From: Actinomadura syzygii
GTDB taxonomy: Bacteria; Actinomycetota; Actinomycetes; Streptosporangiales; Streptosporangiaceae
DNA: 64,000 nt
Assembly (NCBI RefSeq): GCF_008085905.1
Contig: NZ_VSFF01000013.1
Location: forward strand, 62,001 to 126,000
Reading direction: 5' to 3'
The translations under genes and the position numbers were made by a program. Below are positions 55,940 through 64,000 of the stretch, piece after piece. Each line of letters opens with the position of its first letter. Within the stretch, counting starts at the first letter, position 1. Under the pieces are notes generated by a model, which was not told the origin of the DNA, made no database searches, and saw only the letters and a program-made list of their open reading frames with translations.

Positions 55940-57379
55940 TCAGGCGACGGGCGCGACCGTCTCGGCCGGGGCCGCCACGGTCGGCGGGGCGTCGCGCGGA
56001 GCGCGCAGGCCGGTCGCGACGACGACCGCGCCGAGCGCCGCCGCCACGACGGGGACGATCAGCGCGGCGCGCAGGCCGTCCATCCCCGATCCGGCGGCGA
56101 CGCTGACGGCGGTGACGGCGGACAGGCCGAGCGCCGTCCCGAACTGGACGGACGTGTAGAGCAGGCCGCCCGCGAGCCCGTGCTCGTCCGGCGCGACGCC
56201 GTCCGTGGCCGCCATGGTGAGCGGCCCGTAGGCGAGGGCGAAGGACACGCCGAGCAGGACCAGCGACGGGAGCATGGCGGCGTAGGTCCAGTCCGTCCCG
56301 ACCGGGAGGAACAGCGCGTACGCGACGGCCGCGAGCACGACCCCGCCGAACAGCACCCGGACGTTGCCGAACCGGTCCACCAGGCGCGGCGTCAGGACGG
56401 GCGCGAGCACGGTGTCGACGCCGATCACCAGCATGGCGAGGCCGGTCTCCAGCGTGCTCCAGCCCCGCAGTTCCTGGAAGTACAGCGTGACCAGGAACTG
56501 GAATCCCGCGAACGCGGCCAGGAAGAGCAGCGCGGCGACGTTCACCCGCACCAGCGGCGCCGACCGCAGGACCCCGAGCCGCACCAGCGGCGACGACGAC
56601 CGCCGTTCGACCACCACGAACAGCCCCAGCAGCACCAGACCGGCGGCGAACACGACGACGGTCAACCAGATCTCCTCACCGGGATGCTCCAGCCGGACGA
56701 CGCCGTACGCCAGCGAAAGCATCGCCCCCGTGATGCTGAACGCGCCCGCCAGGTCGAACCCGCCCTGCGGACGCTCGCCCCCGGTGTCGCGGACGACGGC
56801 CAGCGCCGCCGCCAGGATCAGCGCCGACAACACGACCGGCGCGAAGAACACCCACCGCCATCCGGCGGAGGCGAGCACTCCGCCCGCGACGACGCCGAGC
56901 GAGAAGCCGCCCGCCGCCGTCCCGGCGTAGAAGCCGAGCGCCTTCGTGCGCAGCGGCCCCGCCGGGAAGTTGGACGTGACCAGCGCCAGCCCGGCGGGCG
57001 CCATGAACGCGGCGGCGACGCCCGTGGCGAACCGGGCGAGGAGCAGCGTCCAGCCCTCGGTGGCGAGCCCGCCGAGGCCGGAGAACACGAGGAAGACGGC
57101 CAGCGACGAGACGAACACCCGGCGGTGCCCGAGCAGGTCGGCGGCCCGCCCGCCGAGCAGCATGAACCCGCCGTAGCCGAGGACGTAGGCGCTGACGACG
57201 CCGGAGAGCGTCCCGGTCGACAGCCCGAGGTCGGCGCGGATCGACGGCAGCGCCACGTTCAGCATCGCCACGTCGATCCCCTCCAGGAAGATCGCGCCGC
57301 ACAGCACCAGGAGCACGGCCCGCGCGCGTCCCGTCAGGCGGACGGGCCCGTCCGCGGACCCGGTCACGGAATCAGACAT
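55940..57379 (-). CDS. MFS drug exporter, DHA2-like (14-helix)
   Basis: The 479-residue transporter starts VRLTGRARAVLLVLCGAIFLEGIDVAMLNVALPSI, with the D in helix 1 typical of DHA2 exporters. It has motif A variant LLGGRAADLLGHRRVF in loop 2-3, and about 12-14 helices overall. A cytoplasmic Pro/Ala tail ends the protein. It exports hydrophobic or cationic compounds by proton antiport, substrate unknown. ATG 57379 is divergent from the HxlR-type regulator, with a clear inverted repeat between them. Confidence 0.93.
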   Translation of the reverse strand: MSDSVTGSADGPVRLTGRARAVLLVLCGAIFLEGIDVAMLNVALPSIRADLGLSTGTLSGVVSAYVLGYGGFMLLGGRAADLLGHRRVFVSSLAVFLVFSGLGGLATEGWTLLLARFATGVAAAFMAPAGLALVTSNFPAGPLRTKALGFYAGTAAGGFSLGVVAGGVLASAGWRWVFFAPVVLSALILAAALAVVRDTGGERPQGGFDLAGAFSITGAMLSLAYGVVRLEHPGEEIWLTVVVFAAGLVLLGLFVVVERRSSSPLVRLGVLRSAPLVRVNVAALLFLAAFAGFQFLVTLYFQELRGWSTLETGLAMLVIGVDTVLAPVLTPRLVDRFGNVRVLFGGVVLAAVAYALFLPVGTDWTYAAMLPSLVLLGVSFALAYGPLTMAATDGVAPDEHGLAGGLLYTSVQFGTALGLSAVTAVSVAAGSGMDGLRAALIVPVVAAALGAVVVATGLRAPRDAPPTVAAPAETVAPVA

Positions 57380-57427
57380 GGCGCCCTTTCGCGGAGGGAG
57401 CCGTCCGGGGTGGTTCCCCGAATGTCG

Positions 57428-57450
57428 GTCGGTTCCCTCTTGTAACCGAC
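57428..57450. promoter_or_regulatory. HxlR operator in the MFS/HxlR divergent spacer
   Basis: A perfect 7-bp inverted repeat, GTCGGTT and AACCGAC with a 9-base spacer, lies centrally in the 97-base gap. It is the likely binding site for the HxlR regulator. Confidence 0.75.
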
Positions 57451-57476
57451 AGCATCGTCGGACACCATTGGTGAGC

Positions 57477-57971
57477 ATGGAAGACGGAACTTCGGAGTCC
57501 CTCGGTAACCCCTGTGATACCGGCCTTGACGACGACGTCGTCCAGTGGGACCAGCGGGCCGACTGCGAGGTCCGGCAGATCCTCGACCGCGTCGCCGACA
57601 AGTGGTCGCTTCTCGTGATCGCGCTGCTCGACAAGCGGAGCCTGCGCTTCACCGAGCTGCGCCGCGCGATCGACGGCGTCAGCCAGCGGATGCTGACCCG
57701 CACGCTGCGCCATCTCGAACGCGACGGGCTGGTGAGCCGGACGGTGCACCCGACCGTCCCGCCCCGCGTCGACTACGCGCTCACGCCGATGGGCGCGACC
57801 CTGCACAGCACCATCCGCGCCCTGGTCGGGTGGACGGAGGAGCACCAGAGCGCCATCGCCGCCGCCCGCACCGCCTACGACCTGCGCGCCGCCGCCGAAC
57901 GGGAGGCCGCCGAGCGCGAGGCGGCCGAACGCGACGCCGTCGCCCGCGCCGCCCTCCCCGTCCGGGCCTGA
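57477..57971 (+). CDS. HxlR-family winged-helix regulator
   Basis: The 164-residue protein has the HxlR core CEVRQILDRVADKWSLLVIALL, LRFTELRRAIDGVSQRMLTRTLRHLERDGLVSRTVHPTVPPRVDYALTPMG. Its N-terminal Cys (DQRADCEVRQ) may be a redox or aldehyde sensor as in relatives. The C-terminal tail is a charged repeat (ERE-AAERE-AAERD). ATG 57477 is chosen. It is divergent from the MFS exporter, which it probably represses. Confidence 0.93.
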   Translation: MEDGTSESLGNPCDTGLDDDVVQWDQRADCEVRQILDRVADKWSLLVIALLDKRSLRFTELRRAIDGVSQRMLTRTLRHLERDGLVSRTVHPTVPPRVDYALTPMGATLHSTIRALVGWTEEHQSAIAAARTAYDLRAAAEREAAEREAAERDAVARAALPVRA

Positions 57972-57990
57972 CGGCGCGCGGATCCGACGG

Positions 57991-58029
57991 CGCCACCGGC
58001 GGCGACCGGGCCGGTCGCGGCCGGTGGCG
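57991..58029. terminator. Long hairpin terminator between HxlR and hydrolase genes
   Basis: CGCCACCGGC-GGCGACCGG and its complement form a 19-bp stem with one mismatch and a near-absent loop (57991-58029). It sits between convergent stops. Confidence 0.7.
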
Positions 58030-58045
58030 GTGGGACCCGTGCGGG

Positions 58046-58912
58046 TCAGGCCACGGCGCGGGGAAGGAAGCCGCGGATGAGGGCGGCGATCTCGGGGCCG
58101 TGGGTCTCGAGGGCGAAGTGCCCGGCGTCGAGGAGGTGGAGCTCGGCGTCCGGAAGGTCGCGGGTGTAGGCGCGGGCGCCCTCGACGCCGAAGATCTCGT
58201 CGTTGCGTCCCCAGGCGATCAGCGTGGGCGGACGGTGCGTCCGGAAGTACTCCTGGAAGGCCGGGTAGGAGGCGATGTTGGTCTGGTACAGCCAGAACAG
58301 CTGGACCTGGATCTCCTTGTTGCCCGGACGGTTCAGGTAGCTCATGTCGAGCGTCCAGGAGTCGGGCGACACGCGGTCCAGGCGGTCGGCGGGGACGCCG
58401 TGCGTGTACTGCCAGTGGATCGCCTCCAGGCCCAGCGACGAGGCGACGGTCGGCTCGTGGGTCTCGCGGTCCTTGTAGTACTCGAAGAGGCCGTCCCAGA
58501 AGGGCGTGAACCCGTCCTCGTAGGCGTTCCCGTTCTGCGTGACGATCGCGGTGATCCGCTCCGGGTTGCGGCTGGCGATGCGCAGCCCGATCGGCGCGCC
58601 GTAGTCCTGGATGTAGATGGCGAAGCGGTCGAGCCTCAGCGCGTCGAGCAGCCCGAGGGTGACCTCGGCGAGGCTGTCGAAGCTGTAGTCGAACTCGTCC
58701 AGGGAGGGCATCGCCGACTGGCCGAAGCCGATGTAGTCGGGCGCGACGAGGTAGAAGTCGTCGGCCAGGTCGCGCAGCAGGTCGCGGAACATCGCCGAGC
58801 TGGTGGGAAACCCGTGCAACAGCACCAGGACGGGCTTGGCCGGGTCTCCGGCCTCCCGGTAGAAGACGTCGAGCCCGTTGACCCGCACCGTGTGATGACG
58901 GACGACCATCAT
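58046..58912 (-). CDS. Haloalkane dehalogenase/epoxide hydrolase-like alpha/beta hydrolase
   Basis: The 288-residue enzyme has oxyanion HGFPTSSAMF, nucleophile elbow with Asp in IYIQDYGAPIGLR (D instead of Ser, as in haloalkane dehalogenases and epoxide hydrolases), acid in PTLIAWGRNDEIFG, and catalytic His in DAGHFALETHG. The long cap region contains WDGLFEYYKDRE. ATG 58912 is used, since frames reaching 59020 pass through the promoter. It is divergent from the CGNR regulator at 59005. Confidence 0.92.
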   Translation of the reverse strand: MMVVRHHTVRVNGLDVFYREAGDPAKPVLVLLHGFPTSSAMFRDLLRDLADDFYLVAPDYIGFGQSAMPSLDEFDYSFDSLAEVTLGLLDALRLDRFAIYIQDYGAPIGLRIASRNPERITAIVTQNGNAYEDGFTPFWDGLFEYYKDRETHEPTVASSLGLEAIHWQYTHGVPADRLDRVSPDSWTLDMSYLNRPGNKEIQVQLFWLYQTNIASYPAFQEYFRTHRPPTLIAWGRNDEIFGVEGARAYTRDLPDAELHLLDAGHFALETHGPEIAALIRGFLPRAVA

Positions 58913-58947
58913 TGCCCCTAACCGTTGAAACGAATAACGACAGTCAG

Positions 58948-58971
58948 AGTTAGCCAGGTTCGCGCCTAACT
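58948..58971. promoter_or_regulatory. Inverted repeat in the hydrolase/CGNR spacer
   Basis: AGTTAG (58948-58953) and CTAACT (58966-58971), with a further GTTAGC at 58991, lie in the 92-base divergent spacer. They are probable sites for the CGNR regulator or overlapping promoter elements. Confidence 0.55.
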
Positions 58972-59004
58972 TGTCAAGCTCGTCTTGCCGGTTAGCATGG
59001 AGCC

Positions 59005-59538
59005 ATGGCGCATCGACCACTGACCGGCGAACCCCTCCCGCTGGACCTCGTCAACACGCGATGGCCCAGCGGCGACGCGATGCTGGACGAGTTCGACGAG
59101 CCCGGCGCGCTCGCCGCCTGGCTGCGCGAACACGACCTGCCGCCGGGCGGCGCCGACGGCGATCCGGAGCGCTACCTCGCGCCCCTCCGGGCGGCACGGA
59201 CGGCGATCCGCCGCTCCCTGGACGACGGCGTCGACGACGGGGTCAACGCCGTCCTGGCCCACGGCACGCTGCGCCTCTCCCTGGAGGACGGCGCGCCGGC
59301 CGAGCACCCCGTCCTGGACGACGAGGCGTGGCGTCCGGCCTGGCTCGCGGCCCGCGCCCACCTCGACCTGATCGCCGCCGCTCCCCCGGACCGGCTGCGC
59401 CGCTGCGCCGGGGACGGCTGCATCCTGTGGTTCCTCGACACGTCCCGCAACGGCCGCCGCCGCTGGTGCTCGATGACCGCCTGCGGCAACCGCGCCAAGG
59501 CCAGGGCCCACTACGCCCGCACCACCACCCGCGGCTAG
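59005..59538 (+). CDS. CGNR zinc-finger/ABATE-domain regulator
   Basis: The 177-residue protein has the ABATE domain (EPLPLDLVNTRWPSGDAMLDE...) and the C-terminal CGNR zinc finger: RRCAGDGCILWFLDTSRNGRRRWCSMTACGNRAKARAHYAR, with four cysteines and the CGNR tetrapeptide. These proteins act as DNA-binding regulators of metabolite-related genes. ATG 59005 is chosen. It is divergent from the dehalogenase-like hydrolase, so a sensor/enzyme pair is likely. Confidence 0.92.
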   Translation: MAHRPLTGEPLPLDLVNTRWPSGDAMLDEFDEPGALAAWLREHDLPPGGADGDPERYLAPLRAARTAIRRSLDDGVDDGVNAVLAHGTLRLSLEDGAPAEHPVLDDEAWRPAWLAARAHLDLIAAAPPDRLRRCAGDGCILWFLDTSRNGRRRWCSMTACGNRAKARAHYARTTTRG

Positions 59539-59549
59539 CCGCCGGATTT

Positions 59550-59586
59550 AGTTGAACTAACGTACAAGTAGTACGTTGGTTCAACT
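59550..59586. promoter_or_regulatory. 37-bp inverted repeat operator before the MFS exporter
   Basis: AGTTGAACTAACGTAC and GTACGTTGGTTCAACT flank AAGTA; 15 of 16 positions are complementary. It overlaps the probable promoter 27 bases upstream of the MFS start. The TetR protein encoded after the MFS gene is the likely ligand-controlled binder. Confidence 0.75.
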
Positions 59587-59612
59587 ATCTATTCGACGGG
59601 GGCGGGACGGGC

Positions 59613-61160
59613 ATGGCACAGCGAGGGCGCGCCGGGTGGCGCGAGTGGACCGGGCTCGCGCTGCTGGCGCTGCCGACCATGCTGCTGGGACTCGACGTGA
59701 CGGCGCTCTACCTCGTCGTCCCGAACCTGGCGGCGGACCTGCGCCCGTCCGCGACGGAGACGCTGTGGATCATGGACGCCTACGGCTTCCTCATCGCGGG
59801 CTTCCTGATCACGATGGGGACGCTGGGCGACCGCGTCGGGCGGCGCCGGCTGCTGATGATCGGGGTGGCGGCGTTCGGCGCGGCCTCGGTCTTCGCGGCC
59901 TTCGCCCCGAGCGCCGGTTGGCTGATCGTCGCGCGGGCCCTGCTGGGTGTGGCGGGCGCGACGCTCATGCCGTCGACGCTGTCGCTGATCAGCAACATGT
60001 TCGGGGACGTCCGGCAGCGGGCGCTGGCGATCGGCGTGTGGGCGACGATGTTCGCCCTCGGGATGGCGGCGGGCCCGGTCGCGGGCGGCGCGATGGTCGC
60101 CGGTTTCTGGTGGGGCGCGGTCTTCCTCGTCGCCGTGCCGGTGGCCGCGCTGGTCCTGGCCGGTGCGCCGGTGCTGCTGCCGGAGTACCGGTCGGCCACC
60201 GGACGTCTTGACCCGCTGAGCGTCGGGCTCTCCCTCGCGGCGATGCTGCCGATCGTCTACGCGATCAAGCACGCTGCCGCCGAGGGCGTCGACGTCCGGG
60301 CTCTGGCGGCGATCCTCGTCGGCGGTGGGGCGGGGGTCGTGTTCGTCCGTCGCCAACTGCGGCTGCGCGAACCGCTGCTGGACATGAAGCTCTTCACCGG
60401 CCGGGCCTTCTCCGCGGCACTGTCCGTCCTGCTGGTCGGCCTGGTCGGTTTCGGCGGGGTGATGTTCCTGGTCACCCAGTACCTGCAGCTCGTCGACGGC
60501 CTCTCGCCGACGGCGGCCGGGCTGTGGATGGGGCCGCCCGCGCTGGCCATGCTCGTCGGCGCGATCGGCGCCCCGCTCGTGGCCGGACGCGTGTCGCCCG
60601 GCGTCGTCATGTCGGGCACCTTGGCGGTGTCGCTGACCGGATACGTCCTGCTCACCCTCGCGGGGACGGACGACAGGACGAGCGTGGTCGCCGGGTTCGC
60701 GTTCATCTACCTCGGGCTCGGGGTCATCGCCGCGCTCGGTACCGACATCGTGGTGGGCGCGGCACCGGCGGAGAAGTCGGGAGCGGCGGCGGCGCTCTCC
60801 GAGGCCGTGCAGGAACTCGGCGTCGCGGCAGGCGTCGCGCTCCTGGGAAGCCTCACCACCGTGATCTACCGGAGGGGGGTCGAGGCGCCGTCCGGGCTGT
60901 CCGCGTCCGAGGCCGACGCCTATGGCGACAGCCTCTCCGGGGCCTCGTCCCTCGACGCCCGGTTGCCGGAGGAGGCTCTCGACCAGGCGCGAGCCGCGTT
61001 CACCAGCGGGCTCAACACCGCCGCCGCGGTGGCGGGCGTCGCCATGGCGGCCGCTTCGGTGGCCTGCTTCGCGACGCTGCGCCACCTCCGGCCGCTCGGC
61101 GAGGCCGACCCCGAGGCGGAGCCGGTAGCCTCGACGGTCGGGGGCGGAGACGACTGGTGA
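59613..61160 (+). CDS. MFS multidrug exporter, DHA2 family (QacA/SmvA-like)
   Basis: The 515-residue transporter has about 14 helices. Helix 1 contains LALLALPTMLLGLDVTALYLVVPNLAADL, with the Asp typical of QacA-like pumps. Motif A is MGTLGDRVGRRRLLM, and motif C-like AGPVAGGAMVAGFWWG occurs in helix 5. The cytoplasmic loop has DPLSVGL. ATG 59613 follows GGGGGCGGG. It precedes a TetR-type gene by 6 bases, so exporter and repressor are one operon with the operator at 59550. Confidence 0.94.
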   Translation: MAQRGRAGWREWTGLALLALPTMLLGLDVTALYLVVPNLAADLRPSATETLWIMDAYGFLIAGFLITMGTLGDRVGRRRLLMIGVAAFGAASVFAAFAPSAGWLIVARALLGVAGATLMPSTLSLISNMFGDVRQRALAIGVWATMFALGMAAGPVAGGAMVAGFWWGAVFLVAVPVAALVLAGAPVLLPEYRSATGRLDPLSVGLSLAAMLPIVYAIKHAAAEGVDVRALAAILVGGGAGVVFVRRQLRLREPLLDMKLFTGRAFSAALSVLLVGLVGFGGVMFLVTQYLQLVDGLSPTAAGLWMGPPALAMLVGAIGAPLVAGRVSPGVVMSGTLAVSLTGYVLLTLAGTDDRTSVVAGFAFIYLGLGVIAALGTDIVVGAAPAEKSGAAAALSEAVQELGVAAGVALLGSLTTVIYRRGVEAPSGLSASEADAYGDSLSGASSLDARLPEEALDQARAAFTSGLNTAAAVAGVAMAAASVACFATLRHLRPLGEADPEAEPVASTVGGGDDW

Positions 61161-61166
61161 GCGGGG

Positions 61167-61751
61167 ATGACGGCTGAACAGGGCACTGCCGGGCAGGGCA
61201 CCGTCGATAGGCGCAGGCTGCGCGGCGAGCGCCGCCGGGCGCAGATCATCGAGGCGACGCTCGCGATCGTCCGCCGCGACGGCGCCACCGGTGTCACCCA
61301 CCGCGCCGTCGCCAAGGAGGCGGGGATCACCACCAGCCTGACCCTCTACTACTTCGCGACCCTGGACGACCTGCTGGTCGCCGCCCTGACCAGCGTCACG
61401 GACGAGTACACCACCCGCATTCGTCGGCTCATCGAGTCCGGCGACGACCCGCTCGACGGCCTCGCCCGGCTCATCGCCGAATCCGCCGGGCCGGGGCGGG
61501 AGCGCGCACTCGCCGAACGGGAGCTGTCCACCCTGGCCGCCCGCCGTCCCGCCCTGCGACCGGTCGCCCGGCGCTGGCGCGACAACGTCGCGGAACTCGC
61601 CCGCACGCAGACGGACGACCCCGGCGCCGTCGAAGCCTTCGTCGCCCTGTCCGACGGCCTGTGCACGGCCATCCTCCTCAACGAGGAGGACGCCGACCCG
61701 GACCGCGTCCGCGCCGTCCTCGGCAGAGTGCTGGAGCAGGCCCGCCGATAG
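61167..61751 (+). CDS. TetR-family regulator
   Basis: This is a 194-residue TetR protein with RRAQIIEATLAIVRRDGATGVTHRAVAKEAGITTSLTLYYFATLDDLLVAALTSV as HTH and a helical ligand domain. ATG 61167 lies 6 bases after the exporter stop. It is the probable repressor of the QacA-like exporter and of itself through the 37-bp inverted repeat. Confidence 0.92.
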   Translation: MTAEQGTAGQGTVDRRRLRGERRRAQIIEATLAIVRRDGATGVTHRAVAKEAGITTSLTLYYFATLDDLLVAALTSVTDEYTTRIRRLIESGDDPLDGLARLIAESAGPGRERALAERELSTLAARRPALRPVARRWRDNVAELARTQTDDPGAVEAFVALSDGLCTAILLNEEDADPDRVRAVLGRVLEQARR

Positions 61752-61863
61752 CCCGTCCGGCGCGTGTTCGCCGATCTTTCTTCCCGAGGTGACGCACGAC
61801 CCGCCCTGACGCCAGTAAAGTGTCCTGTTTTTGTCAGTCGGGGTGGGACCGAGGTGAATGCGG

Positions 61864-63780
<1,917 letters not shown>

Positions 63781-63792
<12 letters not shown>

Positions 63793-63836
63793 ACCACGTC
63801 GGCTAGGCCGCGCTGGCTGGGCCGCGCCGGGCTCAG
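63781..63836. repeat. Tandem 14-bp degenerate repeats at a gene end
   Basis: Units at 63781-63794, 63795-63808, 63809-63822 and a weaker 63823-63836 follow the pattern C(A/G)CG(T/C)(C/T)GGCT(G/A)(A/G)(A/G)C. The first contains the permease stop codon. They resemble a slipped duplication of the gene's last codons. Confidence 0.6.
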
Positions 63837-64000
63837 CCGCGCGGGCCGCCGCCGGACCGCGAGATGATCCACTCGGTGGTGCGGCGGACGCGGACGATCC
63901 GGCGCCGCAACCGCGTCCGTTCGGGCGCGCCCGCCCGAGGCCGCCGGTCCCCGCCTCGCGGCCGTCCGGCCGCCGTGCCCGGCCCGGTGCTCGTCCCAGC
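63833..64000 (-). CDS. Partial gene, C-terminal part, cut by the window edge
   Basis: A reverse frame enters at 64000 and stops with TGA at 63833-63835. The visible 55 residues end RIVRVRRTTEWIISRSGGGP plus RG. They are Arg-rich and have high GC at third positions. No start or domain is visible. Confidence 0.4.
   Translation of the reverse strand, partial: AGTSTGPGTAAGRPRGGDRRPRAGAPERTRLRRRIVRVRRTTEWIISRSGGGPRG

Noticed and set aside
61752..61863. c-di-AMP riboswitch before the APC permease
   Set aside because: The leader is only about 110 bases and lacks the conserved ydaO segments seen at 18665-18790.

Overview
The window is about 70% GC or more, with dense, often overlapping genes, frequent GTG starts and third codon positions that are nearly all G or C. 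This is typical of an actinomycete chromosome. The gene families (RNHCP-domain proteins, an FhaB-free Ser/Thr kinase carrying WD40 repeats, GlxA-type regulators, a secreted repeat protein with NANTGD motifs, and a heme-oxygenase-like/HemK/CDGSH operon) fit a Streptosporangiales or Thermomonosporaceae organism such as Actinomadura. That placement is inferred from content only. No rRNA, canonical tRNA, CRISPR array, prophage or insertion sequence is visible. The region reads as accessory chromosome rich in two-component systems, one-component regulators, exporters and secreted hydrolases.

Layout. 0.3-2.8 kb: a translationally coupled operon of a small protein, a trans-polyprenyl diphosphate synthase and an MpaB/Lcp-type oxygenase. 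2.8-10 kb: a hypothetical gene, a LuxR two-component system, a multi-pass membrane protein, two tandem RNHCP zinc-ribbon proteins and a 7-bladed WD40 Ser/Thr kinase. 10-12.3 kb: two tandem cis-prenyltransferases, the first with an eroded allylic-substrate site, behind a structured leader. 12.3-19 kb: an OmpR two-component system, DoxX, an SDR, a catalytically dead streptogrisin-like protein, and a GH25 muramidase behind a c-di-AMP (ydaO-type) riboswitch. 19-27.9 kb: a small Xre protein, a NarL two-component system, a heptose-adenylyltransferase remnant next to a GT9 gene, the heme-oxygenase-like/HemK/CDGSH operon, Ppx/GppA, and a NIPSNAP gene divergent from a GlxA regulator.

27.9-36 kb: a DUF4097/ABC exporter operon with a divergent MarR-type regulator, a GNAT remnant, a secreted aminopeptidase-type hydrolase, another NarL-type two-component system and a Tat-exported metallo-beta-lactamase-fold hydrolase. 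36-40.6 kb: a TetR (QsdR-type) regulator divergent from an esterase/crotonase/acyl-CoA ligase operon with a clear palindromic operator. 40.8-49.4 kb: a luciferase-domain/three-helix fusion, a GlxA regulator with a cupin, a secreted protein with three 50-residue repeats, a second aminopeptidase paralogue with a class-C serine hydrolase, and an ATP-grasp/SDR pair. 49.4-52.8 kb: a four-gene operon (TPR, PIG-L deacetylase, glycosyltransferase-like protein, unknown protein). 53-64 kb: PAP2, GntR, SDR/TetR, MFS/HxlR, dehalogenase-like hydrolase/CGNR, MFS/TetR and a large APC permease. Several of these pairs have inverted-repeat operators between the genes.

The most interesting units are the tandem cis-prenyltransferase pair (a candidate bacterial heteromeric enzyme), the prenyl synthase-MpaB operon, the pseudoprotease, the NANTGD repeat protein, and the TPR/PIG-L/glycosyltransferase operon. 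All functions are assigned by reading the sequence; no database search was run.
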